From positions 1 to 44,482 of the forward strand of contig JBGSPQ010000020.1 in assembly GCA_041738505.1 (NCBI GenBank): 44,482 nucleotides of DNA, in the 5' to 3' direction. The position numbers were made by a program, and so were the translations under genes. Numbering within the stretch: position 1 is the stretch's first letter; each line of letters begins with the position of its first letter. The stretch comes from JBGSPQ01 sp041738505. Its GTDB lineage: Bacteria > Patescibacteriota > Gracilibacteria > UBA1369. The notes below the pieces were generated by a model. It saw only the letters and a program-made list of their open reading frames with translations, searched no databases and was not told where the DNA came from. This document shows positions 25,785-31,959 of the stretch, piece after piece.

Positions 25785-25979
25785 ATGAACAATAAAATCG
25801 CGACCCTCCGCAAAAAAGCCGGTCTCACGCAGGAGGAACTCGCCGCCAAATGCGGAGTCACCCGCCAGACCATCATCGCGCTGGAGCAAAATCGCTACAA
25901 TCCGTCACTCCAACTCGCCCACGACATCACCAAAACACTCGGCCGGAAGAGCATTGAACAGGTTTTTGAATTGGAGTAA
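25785..25979 (+). CDS. XRE-family helix-turn-helix regulator
   Basis: The 64 residues are a single lambda-repressor-like HTH: KIATLRKKAGLTQEELAAKC with recognition helix GVTRQTIIALEQNRYNPSLQ, then a short C-terminal helix ending VFELE. This matches the small YgzD-like regulators that pair with membrane proteins. It probably regulates its own operon, whose promoter lies at 25254. Confidence 0.9.
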   Translation: MNNKIATLRKKAGLTQEELAAKCGVTRQTIIALEQNRYNPSLQLAHDITKTLGRKSIEQVFELE

Positions 25980-26003
25980 TATCAAATCACTTAACACAAC
26001 GAC

Positions 26004-26282
26004 ATGCCAAAATCAGCAAAAAAAGAGGATGCCAAAGACAAACAATACGAAGAAACCTTTAAAGTAAGCGGCGAAGAACTCCTCAAAAAAGTCAAAGAAA
26101 TTATCAACGAAGGCAACGTCCGCAGAATCATCATCAAAGACGGCAAAGGCAAATCAATAATAGAATTCCCGCTTACGGTAGGCGTAGTCATCACCGTACT
26201 CGTCCCCGTGCTGGCCGCCATCGGCGCCATCGCCGCACTGGTGACCGAATGCACAATCACCGTGGTGAGGGAGAAGAAATAA
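26004..26282 (+). CDS. DUF4342 domain protein
   Basis: The sequence EETFKVSGEELLKKVKEII, NEGNVRRIIIKDGKGKSIIE and FPLTVGVVITVLVPVLAAIG, followed by AIAALVTECTITVVREK, matches DUF4342 (PF14242). The domain has a soluble half and one hydrophobic hairpin. Its function is unknown. It ends 12 bases from the 3' end of the convergent coiled-coil gene. It may belong to the same transcript as the XRE gene, 24 bases upstream. Confidence 0.8.
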   Translation: MPKSAKKEDAKDKQYEETFKVSGEELLKKVKEIINEGNVRRIIIKDGKGKSIIEFPLTVGVVITVLVPVLAAIGAIAALVTECTITVVREKK

Positions 26283-26294
26283 GGGGGGAAGCGC

Positions 26295-28514
26295 CTATTT
26301 AATTATAAACCCCTCCATATACGAACGAATATTTTTTCGCAGGGTATCCAGAGCTATTTTCACGTTTCCTATACCACTGGAATCTTTCATATTTAAATAA
26401 ATTCGTTGATTATTTAAATCGTCCTTTCTCATATTCCCCACTGTCTCAATATTGTCTCTTTTGTTAACCTCCTCATCTATCTCATTAATCTGCCTGATTA
26501 ATTCTTCACTCATTGCTGACAACCTGCGACGGTTTTCTTCATTTTGGGCCTTTCCTTCCTCCAATTCCTTCTCCAGTGCAGCTAATGCGCGACGTTCATT
26601 TTCCAAACCATAAACATATGATTCAATGGATTTTTTCGTCTCCTTCCCAACCATAAAAGCACTTGCCCTTTTCTTTGCCTTCTCTATAACCAAATCCAGA
26701 TACGGAACCGACTGTTGCGATTCGTAATCATCCTCCGCCGGTTGTGATACCCCAAGCGCAAACAGCTGTGCCGCACTTTTACCGGCTTCATTATACAACC
26801 TGTCCCTCTCTCTCAACTTTCCCTCGTACCGATCCATCAAATTCTTCAATTCCTTATGCTTTTCGGAGGCAGTAAAAGCTGACTGTATTAATTCCTTAAT
26901 ACGTTTGTCGGCGTTCATCAATTCGTCTTCCGCGTTCCTTTGTTTCTCCTGCATTTCCCTATACTGCTTTTGCTCTTCTTCCCGCGCCTTTGCCTCATTA
27001 TTCTCCTTCGCTTTCTTTTCGTTTTTCGCCGCATGGTATCGCAATGAAGCCAGCCTGTTTATGGCATCCCTGCCGCCGGTTCCGGCAATATTTTCCGTCA
27101 TAGCCGGACCATCCTGCTCATTGAATGTGATAAAACCCGGCAAACGCCGGTTTACGTAATTAATCTCGTCAAAACGGATTATTCCTGCACCAAGCTGTTC
27201 GGCAATAAACGGAAACACTTCCGCTATAATGATTTTTTCCTGTTCATTCACCAATTGTTGTTTCTTCTCCGGAAGGTCCTGATAATAATCAATTTTAAAA
27301 CCGTTCGGATGTATTATGGTCCTTCCGACAGCAAGACCAAGTGATTTATCAGCTTCAAATTTTGTCATCAACTCACCGAGATGATAATCAATCTGCGACA
27401 TTTTAATATTTGAATTTCTGCTGTTGAAAGGAACATAATTTCGTCTTTCAATTTCATAGAAAATTTCTTCAAGTTCAATTTCAACGTCCGTATTTTTTTT
27501 CTGTGAAAACATACGCGCCAATACATTTTTCACCATCTCATTATAAGCGGAATAGGACATCACGTTATTGATCTTTGCCTGATTACTATTCTTCTCCATA
27601 GCCTTATTAACATACGTCCTCACGCGCAGATAATCCGGAGTTTTAAAAAACGCTCGCACTTTCCGTAAATTTTCCGCATCCGGTTCCAACCCTGCATACC
27701 ATAGCGTCATAATTTCCTCACGTTTATCGGGTTTCATGCCAATCACTTCATTTTCATTAACGGTTTCCCCGCCAATAAAAGCTTCCGTACGCTCCCTAAT
27801 GGTTTCGCCCTCGGCAAGCTGACCCCTTCCCGGCTCTTCAATAAGAGATAATGAACGCAGCGTACCCCTCATTTTTCGGGCTGTTTTTTTCTGAAGTGCC
27901 AAAACCTTCCTTCTCTCTTCCGGATTAACCGGCAATGGCACCGCCGTTTCTCCCGGCAGTTCAGCATAACGAGTATCCACGTCCGCTATCCTTTCAGACG
28001 TCTTCTCAAAATATCTGATAACAGCCTTAAAATCCGCAATCGCACGGTCAATCGCCGCAATCTGCGCGGAGGGATCTCCAATGCCCTCATAATTCCGCAA
28101 AGTTGCCGACAATTCATTTTTCTGAACCTCCAACTGACCAAGCTGCTGACTTAAACTTACCACCGCCGGATTGGTTTCGGAAAGAGCTTTCAAACTCTCC
28201 AAAGCCACCTTAAGCGGCTCCATCGCCTTATCAATCGCGGTAATCTGAACATTAACAGTATCCACATCCATCCCCTCTTTTTCCTCTTTGCGCTTTTCCA
28301 AATCCGCTTTCATAGCTTCCAGCGTCCCAATCGCCTCCAGAACCGTCTCTTTAGTATTAAAATCCTCATAAATACGATCCATTCTGGCCTTTTTGGCGAC
28401 AGCCGGCTTACTTTTACCGGAAGCCGCATCATCTTTTCTCATAACCTCAAGCTCATCAACCAAATCGGTTAAAGGAGCATTCCGGTTTTCTTGTGATTGA
28501 GTATTTTCCGTCAT
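26295..28514 (-). CDS. Large coiled-coil protein of unknown function
   Basis: This 739-residue protein has no membrane segment or signal peptide. The N-terminal 230 residues and the C-terminal 250 are rich in heptad-like helices with many K, E, Q and R (for example EKKAKENNEAKAREEEQKQY and ENERRALAALEKELEEGKAQ). The middle (about 270-500) is less charged and may be globular (IIHPNGFKIDYYQDL; FRFDEINY-like stretches; RRLPGFITFNEQDGP). I recognise no family. It stands alone between convergent DUF4342 and a TA module, with its own strong promoter. A structural or scaffold role is only a guess. Confidence 0.65.
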   Translation of the reverse strand: MTENTQSQENRNAPLTDLVDELEVMRKDDAASGKSKPAVAKKARMDRIYEDFNTKETVLEAIGTLEAMKADLEKRKEEKEGMDVDTVNVQITAIDKAMEPLKVALESLKALSETNPAVVSLSQQLGQLEVQKNELSATLRNYEGIGDPSAQIAAIDRAIADFKAVIRYFEKTSERIADVDTRYAELPGETAVPLPVNPEERRKVLALQKKTARKMRGTLRSLSLIEEPGRGQLAEGETIRERTEAFIGGETVNENEVIGMKPDKREEIMTLWYAGLEPDAENLRKVRAFFKTPDYLRVRTYVNKAMEKNSNQAKINNVMSYSAYNEMVKNVLARMFSQKKNTDVEIELEEIFYEIERRNYVPFNSRNSNIKMSQIDYHLGELMTKFEADKSLGLAVGRTIIHPNGFKIDYYQDLPEKKQQLVNEQEKIIIAEVFPFIAEQLGAGIIRFDEINYVNRRLPGFITFNEQDGPAMTENIAGTGGRDAINRLASLRYHAAKNEKKAKENNEAKAREEEQKQYREMQEKQRNAEDELMNADKRIKELIQSAFTASEKHKELKNLMDRYEGKLRERDRLYNEAGKSAAQLFALGVSQPAEDDYESQQSVPYLDLVIEKAKKRASAFMVGKETKKSIESYVYGLENERRALAALEKELEEGKAQNEENRRRLSAMSEELIRQINEIDEEVNKRDNIETVGNMRKDDLNNQRIYLNMKDSSGIGNVKIALDTLRKNIRSYMEGFIIK

Positions 28515-28549
28515 ATCAATTTTTTTAAAAATAAAGATTCAACACTACT

Positions 28550-28578
28550 ATTTTAATACAATCTTGCCTTAATGTCAA
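28550..28578 (-). promoter_or_regulatory. Promoter of the coiled-coil protein gene
   Basis: On the reverse strand, consensus TTGACA (28578-28573), a 17-bp spacer and TAAAAT (28555-28550) precede the ATG at 28514, leaving a leader of about 30 nt. Confidence 0.6.
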
Positions 28579-28666
28579 AATAACATTGTGATTATTACAA
28601 ATGCCTGGACGACAATTCTAAGCGAAAACGACCGACGGGGCAGAACTTCCCAATCGATTTCCCGCA

Positions 28667-28746
28667 CAACCAAGCCAAATCACATTTCAAATTCTGTGCC
28701 CGGGAACAGAATCATAGCCATTTTTACATGTCAATAAGCCATTTTG
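28667..28746. repeat. Composite palindromic repeat, copy B
   Basis: Type-1 left arm (ACAACCAAGCCAAATCACAT), core at 28691-28712 with arms ATTCTGTGCCC and GGGAACAGAAT (one mismatched pair), then CATAGCCATTTTTACATG and TCAATAAGCCATTTT. It begins 29 bases past the 3' end of the RelE-type toxin gene. The micro-frame of copies C and D is interrupted here by TAA. Confidence 0.8.
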
Positions 28747-28774
28747 AAAATCAGACGAAGATCGTCCCGCCCGC

Positions 28775-29035
28775 TTACCCATAAATCTCATGCCCGCCGA
28801 TAGTATGCAAATTCACACCCCCATCAGAATCAAAACTAAAAATAGCCCGACAAGAATAATCAATTGAAAAAGCGTAGTAACCCTCAAAAACTCCCTTCAG
28901 CTTATGAGTCCTTAAACGCGCGTCAAAAGGATCCGCCCTTAATATATCGATCTTTTCGGCGGCCTGTTCACGTATTCTCCTTTCCAGACGCAAATAACTT
29001 TTCTTAAACCGCGGAGAATACAGAATTTTAACCAT
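28775..29035 (-). CDS. RelE/ParE-superfamily toxin (YafQ-like mRNA interferase)
   Basis: An 86-residue toxin of a type II toxin-antitoxin pair, expected to cleave mRNA at the ribosome. KILYSPRFKKSYLRLERRIR is the N-terminal strand and helix. ARLRTHKLKGVFEGYYAFSI and CRAIFSFDSDGG form the beta-sheet with basic residues, and LHTIGGHEIYG is the usual C-terminal end of RelE/StbE-type toxins. The gene starts 2 bases after the antitoxin stop. Whether it cuts mRNA or acts as a ParE-type gyrase poison cannot be decided here. Confidence 0.85.
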   Translation of the reverse strand: MVKILYSPRFKKSYLRLERRIREQAAEKIDILRADPFDARLRTHKLKGVFEGYYAFSIDYSCRAIFSFDSDGGVNLHTIGGHEIYG

Positions 29036-29037
29036 AC

Positions 29038-29250
29038 TTACATATCATCAAGTGACTTCAGCTCCTTGCCCTTGCCGGCCGCGAATTCCTTTTCGCTCTG
29101 CCGGATCTCGCCCGCCAGTTGATCCGTGTGCCACATACGAATCAGGTGGCGCATAAACTCACTCACCGAAGCGTATCCCCCATTTTTAACCTCCTGTTTG
29201 ATCATCTTGACGGTCTCACTCGGTAAAGAAATGTTAACAATCTGCCTCAT
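29038..29250 (-). CDS. Ribbon-helix-helix antitoxin
   Basis: This 70-residue protein has the RHH fold: strand QIVNISLPSETVKMIKQEV, then GGYASVSEFMRHLIRMW. An acidic, helical C-terminal tail (EIRQSEKEFAAGKGKELKSL) would wrap the toxin. RHH antitoxins repress their own promoter, and a perfect 11-bp inverted repeat lies over the -10 element just upstream. Antitoxin first, toxin second is the usual order. Confidence 0.88.
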   Translation of the reverse strand: MRQIVNISLPSETVKMIKQEVKNGGYASVSEFMRHLIRMWHTDQLAGEIRQSEKEFAAGKGKELKSLDDM

Positions 29251-29262
29251 ACAAGTATGATA

Positions 29263-29309
29263 TGTAATACAATTTATTACATTGTATTACAGTATGGCAA
29301 AAGTGTCAA
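29263..29309 (-). promoter_or_regulatory. Toxin-antitoxin promoter with autoregulatory operator
   Basis: On the reverse strand TTGACA (29309-29304), a 17-bp spacer and TACAAT (29286-29281). A perfect inverted repeat, TGTAATACAAT (29263-29273) and ATTGTATTACA (29281-29291), covers the -10 element and the start point. Binding of the RHH antitoxin here would block transcription. Confidence 0.7.
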
Positions 29310-29325
29310 TTAAGGAAAGTCGAAC

Positions 29326-29563
29326 CACCCCAACCCTACCACTCGCACATTAACGATTCTTAAAAATTTGCTTAAAAAAATTCTGTTCCCGGGAACAGAA
29401 TCATAGCCATTTCTGCCAGTCAATAAGCCAATTTAAATTTTGGAGTCCGATCGCCCCGCCGCCGACCACCATTGTGGTGCCAATCCGTCAAGCGCCACCC
29501 GCCGCAACCGCACACCGTCTGATTTTTAAAGGTAACGAATTCGTTAGGTTTAAAATTTTCAAA
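29326..29563. repeat. Composite palindromic repeat, copy C (fullest copy)
   Basis: Type-2 left arm (29326-29379, with CACATTAACGATT and AAAAATTTGCTTAAAAAAA); core palindrome 29380-29401 (arms ATTCTGTTCCC, GGGAACAGAAT); CATAGCC and TCAATAAGCC arm to 29443; a G+C-rich tail with ACCACCATTGTGGT near 29466; and a last palindrome TAACGAATTCGTTA (29532-29545) between TTTTTAAA and TTTAAAA. Read on the reverse strand the core is followed by seven Ts, so it should terminate transcription. Together with the upstream promoter, it accounts for the whole 308-base gene-free stretch 29251-29558. Confidence 0.8.
29401..29472 (-). CDS. Candidate 23-codon micro-ORF within repeat copy C
   Basis: ATG (29472-29470) opens a frame MVVGGGAIG...NWLIDWQKWL that ends with TGA at 29403-29401, directly against the core hairpin. 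Copy D has a frame of the same length ending KWLIDWQKRL. Most differences between them are not synonymous, so coding is unproven. It may be a true peptide, or the frozen 3' end of a mobile gene. Confidence 0.25.
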   Translation of the reverse strand: MVVGGGAIGLQNLNWLIDWQKWL

Positions 29564-29924
29564 TTCCGTGAGCGTCAAAGACCCCGCCCTGGCGGTGGCT
29601 CACAAGTTCCGCCTGCACGCTTTCCAGATGATCGGCCAGAATACCCAAAGGAATAGTCTCCCACTCGTTTTTGGCATAAATGCAGAAAGGGGCAAGAATC
29701 CCTTCCGTTTCAACCACCAGCAGATACACCCGGTAACCGCCCGATTTGCCCTGATTCGCCCTTCCCAGCCTCATCTTATAAACTCCCCTGCCCATATGCA
29801 CGGCCCGCTCTTTGGCAAAAGATTTCAGCCCTTCAATCAACTGATCCTTTACAGACCTGTCTTTTTTATTGAGCCGTCTAACCTGCCGCTTAAAATGCTT
29901 CGTTATTACAAACCTATATGTCAT
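29559..29924 (-). CDS. RelE-superfamily toxin with a repeat-encoded C-terminal tail
   Basis: A 121-residue toxin: YRFVITKHFKRQVRRLNKKD, KSFAKERAVHMGRGVYKMRL, then GKSGGYRVYLLVVE and LAPFCIYAKNEWETIPLG, which are the core strands of RelE-type toxins. The natural end is probably near ADHLESVQAEL. The last 14 residues (VSHRQGGVFDAHGI) are encoded by a hairpin at 29568-29603 whose sequence recurs inside repeat copy E, so an inserted palindrome seems to have extended the protein. The start overlaps the antitoxin gene by 11 bases. Confidence 0.82.
   Translation of the reverse strand: MTYRFVITKHFKRQVRRLNKKDRSVKDQLIEGLKSFAKERAVHMGRGVYKMRLGRANQGKSGGYRVYLLVVETEGILAPFCIYAKNEWETIPLGILADHLESVQAELVSHRQGGVFDAHGI
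29568..29603. repeat. GC hairpin shared with repeat copy E
   Basis: GTGAGC (29568-29573) pairs with GCTCAC (29598-29603) around GTCAAAGACCCCGCCCTGG. The same block with one change, GTCGAAGACCCCGCCCTGG, forms the insert in copy E (31893-31927), with different but again complementary arms. Here it lies in the toxin gene. Confidence 0.7.
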
Positions 29925-30159
29925 TCAGCTGTTCCTCCAGGGATTTATTCAATTTCCCCTTACTGTTCATCTCCGAAAGGACCCCCTTCAAAATATCCGT
30001 TGCCCTTTCAAAACGCCGCTCGACCGGAGACTTGTTGTATTTATAAAACTTAATCAGAAAACGAAAAAACTCCGTTTTATTGGAATAGCCCTCCTCTTTC
30101 ATAAACTGTTTGAGTTCTTTCTCCTGCACGTCATTAAGCTTAAAAAATACAGTAGTCAT
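29914..30159 (-). CDS. Ribbon-helix-helix-type antitoxin
   Basis: An 81-residue antitoxin: TTVFFKLNDVQEKELKQFMK, EEGYSNKTEFFRFLIKFYKY, then a charged tail (RRFERATDILKGVLSEMNSK) that would bind the toxin. It overlaps the toxin start by 11 bases. AT-only palindromes upstream (CTATATATATTATATAG at 30183-30199, containing a TATAAT on the reverse strand) are a plausible autoregulated promoter. Confidence 0.8.
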   Translation of the reverse strand: MTTVFFKLNDVQEKELKQFMKEEGYSNKTEFFRFLIKFYKYNKSPVERRFERATDILKGVLSEMNSKGKLNKSLEEQLNDI

Positions 30160-30182
30160 AATATATATAAAATATAGTAAAT

Positions 30183-30199
30183 CTATATATATTATATAG
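30183..30199 (-). promoter_or_regulatory. AT-rich palindrome, probable operator/-10 of the second TA pair
   Basis: CTATATATATTATATAG is nearly self-complementary and contains TATAAT on the reverse strand (30196-30191). It lies 24 bases before the antitoxin ATG. The -35 region is poor. Confidence 0.35.
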
Positions 30200-30226
30200 C
30201 ATTAAAAAAATAAGAAAAGAAAATTG

Positions 30227-30283
30227 CACCCCAAATCTAACACCTTCACATTAACGATTTCTAAAAATTTGCTTAAAAAAAAT
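30227..30283. repeat. Isolated type-2 left arm of the composite repeat
   Basis: CACCCCAAATCTAAC through CACATTAACGATTTC and TAAAAATTTGCTTAAAAAAA matches the left arms of copies C (29326) and E (31834), but no core palindrome follows. It marks a broken or partial copy. Confidence 0.65.
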
Positions 30284-30325
30284 TTACCCTCCCAATTTCC
30301 CCGACTCCGTGCTATCAATTTGACC

Positions 30326-30634
30326 GTGAAAAAAAACAAGCTGACAACAATCAGATACATCTTCGATAAATGGGAAAACAACGCGATCAAAAGCCGATTT
30401 GGAGGATCGTTCACCCGTTTTGAAACCGAAATCCGGAATGAACCGGACTGCCCCGAAATCTTCAAATGGATCCCTTCAATGTGGTTCGAAAGCGGCTCGG
30501 ATCTTGGCGGAGGAGAGGAAGGATTGACTTTGGAAGTGACATACTGGTCAGACAAAATCACCCCCGAAGATATCGAAAAATTCTTCCACGAAAACAAAAT
30601 TCACTGCCACAGAGCGACCCCTTTCAACAAATAA
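30326..30634 (+). CDS. Hypothetical protein, 102 residues
   Basis: I do not recognise this protein. It begins KKNKLTTIRYIFDKWENNAI and continues with FKWIPSMWFESGSDLGGGEE and GLTLEVTYWSDKITPEDIEK. It is tryptophan-rich, soluble, mixed alpha/beta. The frame is open back to a TTG at 30224, but that extension would translate the repeat arm at 30227, so I use GTG 30326. It is the only plus-strand gene in this part of the island and sits between the isolated arm and repeat copy D. Confidence 0.5.
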   Translation: MKKNKLTTIRYIFDKWENNAIKSRFGGSFTRFETEIRNEPDCPEIFKWIPSMWFESGSDLGGGEEGLTLEVTYWSDKITPEDIEKFFHENKIHCHRATPFNK

Positions 30635-30643
30635 AATCCCCGC

Positions 30644-30826
30644 ACAAACAAGCCAAATCACATTTCAAATTCTGTGCGCGCGCACAGAATCATAGCCTTT
30701 TTTGCCAGTCAATAAGCCATTTAAGTTTTGAGGTTCCGGTCCCGCCGCCGTCGACCACCATTATAATCCCCACCCGTCAAGCTCCCCCGCACTTTTAACC
30801 CCCCCGAATTCGAGGGGTTTAAAAGT
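30644..30826. repeat. Composite palindromic repeat, copy D
   Basis: Type-1 left arm (ACAAACAAGCCAAATCACAT), perfect 22-nt core at 30669-30690 with arms ATTCTGTGCGC and GCGCACAGAAT, the CATAGCC and TCAATAAGCC arm, a G+C-rich tail (GCCGCCGTCGACCACCATT, CCCGTCAAGC) and a final palindrome 30791-30826 (ACTTTTAACCCC, CGAATTCG, GGGGTTTAAAAGT). It begins 20 bases past the stop of the RhuM-Doc gene. Confidence 0.8.
30690..30761 (-). CDS. Candidate 23-codon micro-ORF within repeat copy D
   Basis: ATG (30761-30759) opens MVVDGGGTG...KWLIDWQKRL, ending with TGA at 30692-30690 against the core hairpin, exactly as in copy C. A nearby TTGACG and TATAAT are too close together (about 10 bp) to be a normal promoter. 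Coding status is unproven. Confidence 0.25.
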   Translation of the reverse strand: MVVDGGGTGTSKLKWLIDWQKRL

Positions 30827-30845
30827 CATAGACCGAAGCGCCCCC

Positions 30846-31811
30846 TCAAGCCCCCCTCACCATCATCGCCACCAGTCCGGTTATCCGCTCCTTCTCTTTG
30901 GGATGGCTCTCGGCAATCAACAAAGTCAGAGCCGTCAGCGCATCCGGGGTCAGACGCAAAACATCAAGTCTTCCGGCTTTCTTCAAAAAACGAAGAAAAG
31001 CAAACGCTCCGCACCGCTTATTCCCATCAACAAACGGATGATCCTTCACCATAAAATACAGCAACTGCGCCGCTTTCAATTCAACCCCTTCATACAAATC
31101 CTTCCCGTTTGCCGACTGCAACACATTCCCCACAATGCCCGCCACACAGCCCTTCTGCCGTTCCCTTCCAAAAAGCTCCGACACCTCTCCCCGATTAGCA
31201 AGCTCCTTTTTAAACTCACCCAAAGAATCAACCACCTCGTTAGCGGTCAATTGAACTTTTTCCTCACTCAAACCCGACAGCGGAAAAGAAGCCCGGTCAA
31301 AAGCATCCAGAGAAATCCATGTCCCGGCAAAAAAACGCACCAGCTCCAGCACACTCTGCGCATCCACATTCCCACCAACAGGCAACAGCGCCTTAACATC
31401 AGACACAGCCTTCAAAAATGCATGATAATTTTGCGCGACCCTGGAACGGTTAATAGTAAAACCTTCAACAAGATGCTCGCGCAGTACCGATGTGGCCCAC
31501 TTACGGAACAAAATCGCGCGCCCGGAATTGGTCCGATAACCGACCGCAAGAATAATGTCCAGAGAATAAAAAGCAACAGGCCTATCCGAAAAAGCAACGT
31601 GCATTTTTTGCACATTGCTTTTTTCATCAACCTCACCGGATCTGACAATATTCGCAATATGTTTGGAAACAACGGACCGATCAATACGAAATATTTCCGC
31701 AATATGAGCCTGCGTCGCCCAGATATTTTGATTTTCAAAATCACCCCGCAACTCCAGCGCACCCGACTCCGTCTGATACACCGCAATCTCCTTATTCAAA
31801 ACCTTTTTCAT
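30846..31811 (-). CDS. RhuM-Doc fusion protein (Fic/Doc family)
   Basis: The N-terminal 125 residues are a RhuM-type domain (IWATQAHIAEIFRIDRSVVS, KHIANIVRSGEV, FYSLDIILAVGYRTNSGRAI, FRKWATSVLREHLVEGF), which resembles a DNA-binding/ORF6N-like regulator. The C-terminal half is a Doc-like Fic fold with HPFVDGNKR (residues 258-266); the K in place of the second G of the Fic motif is typical of Doc, which phosphorylates EF-Tu. No separate antitoxin is visible, so the RhuM part may provide control. ATG 31811 (MKKVLNKE) is used; the longer frame runs into repeat copy E. Confidence 0.85.
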   Translation of the reverse strand: MKKVLNKEIAVYQTESGALELRGDFENQNIWATQAHIAEIFRIDRSVVSKHIANIVRSGEVDEKSNVQKMHVAFSDRPVAFYSLDIILAVGYRTNSGRAILFRKWATSVLREHLVEGFTINRSRVAQNYHAFLKAVSDVKALLPVGGNVDAQSVLELVRFFAGTWISLDAFDRASFPLSGLSEEKVQLTANEVVDSLGEFKKELANRGEVSELFGRERQKGCVAGIVGNVLQSANGKDLYEGVELKAAQLLYFMVKDHPFVDGNKRCGAFAFLRFLKKAGRLDVLRLTPDALTALTLLIAESHPKEKERITGLVAMMVRGA

Positions 31812-31833
31812 AAAATCCGGCAACGAGTAATTC

Positions 31834-31945
31834 CACCCCCACCCTATCCCCCGCACATTAAAGATTTCTAAAAATTTGCTTAAAAAAATTCTGTGCACGT
31901 CGAAGACCCCGCCCTGGCGGGGGGCACAGAATCATAGCCATTTTG
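31834..31945. repeat. Composite palindromic repeat, copy E, with an inserted hairpin
   Basis: Type-2 left arm (31834-31887), then ATTCTGTGC (31888-31896) and GCACAGAAT (31924-31932) enclosing a CCCCGCC/GGCGGGG hairpin, then CATAGCCATTTTGAAA. On the reverse strand the hairpin is followed by seven Ts, a good intrinsic terminator for the lipoprotein gene that ends at 31960. Confidence 0.78.
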
Positions 31946-31959
31946 AAACCCCTCCCCTA

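Noticed and set aside
30755..30778. TTGACG and TATAAT on the reverse strand in copy D as a promoter
   Set aside because: The two boxes are only about 10 bp apart, too close for a sigma-70 promoter, and TATAAT is absent in copy C.
31812..31898. Longer start for the RhuM-Doc gene
   Set aside because: The extension lies in the left arm of repeat copy E.
25131..31945. Repeats considered as a CRISPR array
   Set aside because: Copies are hundreds to thousands of bases apart, separated by genes, with no regular spacers and no cas genes.
25131..31945. Repeats considered as canonical integron attC sites
   Set aside because: No matching GTTRRRY/RYYYAAC boxes were found in the copies examined and no integrase is present; kept only as an analogy to test.
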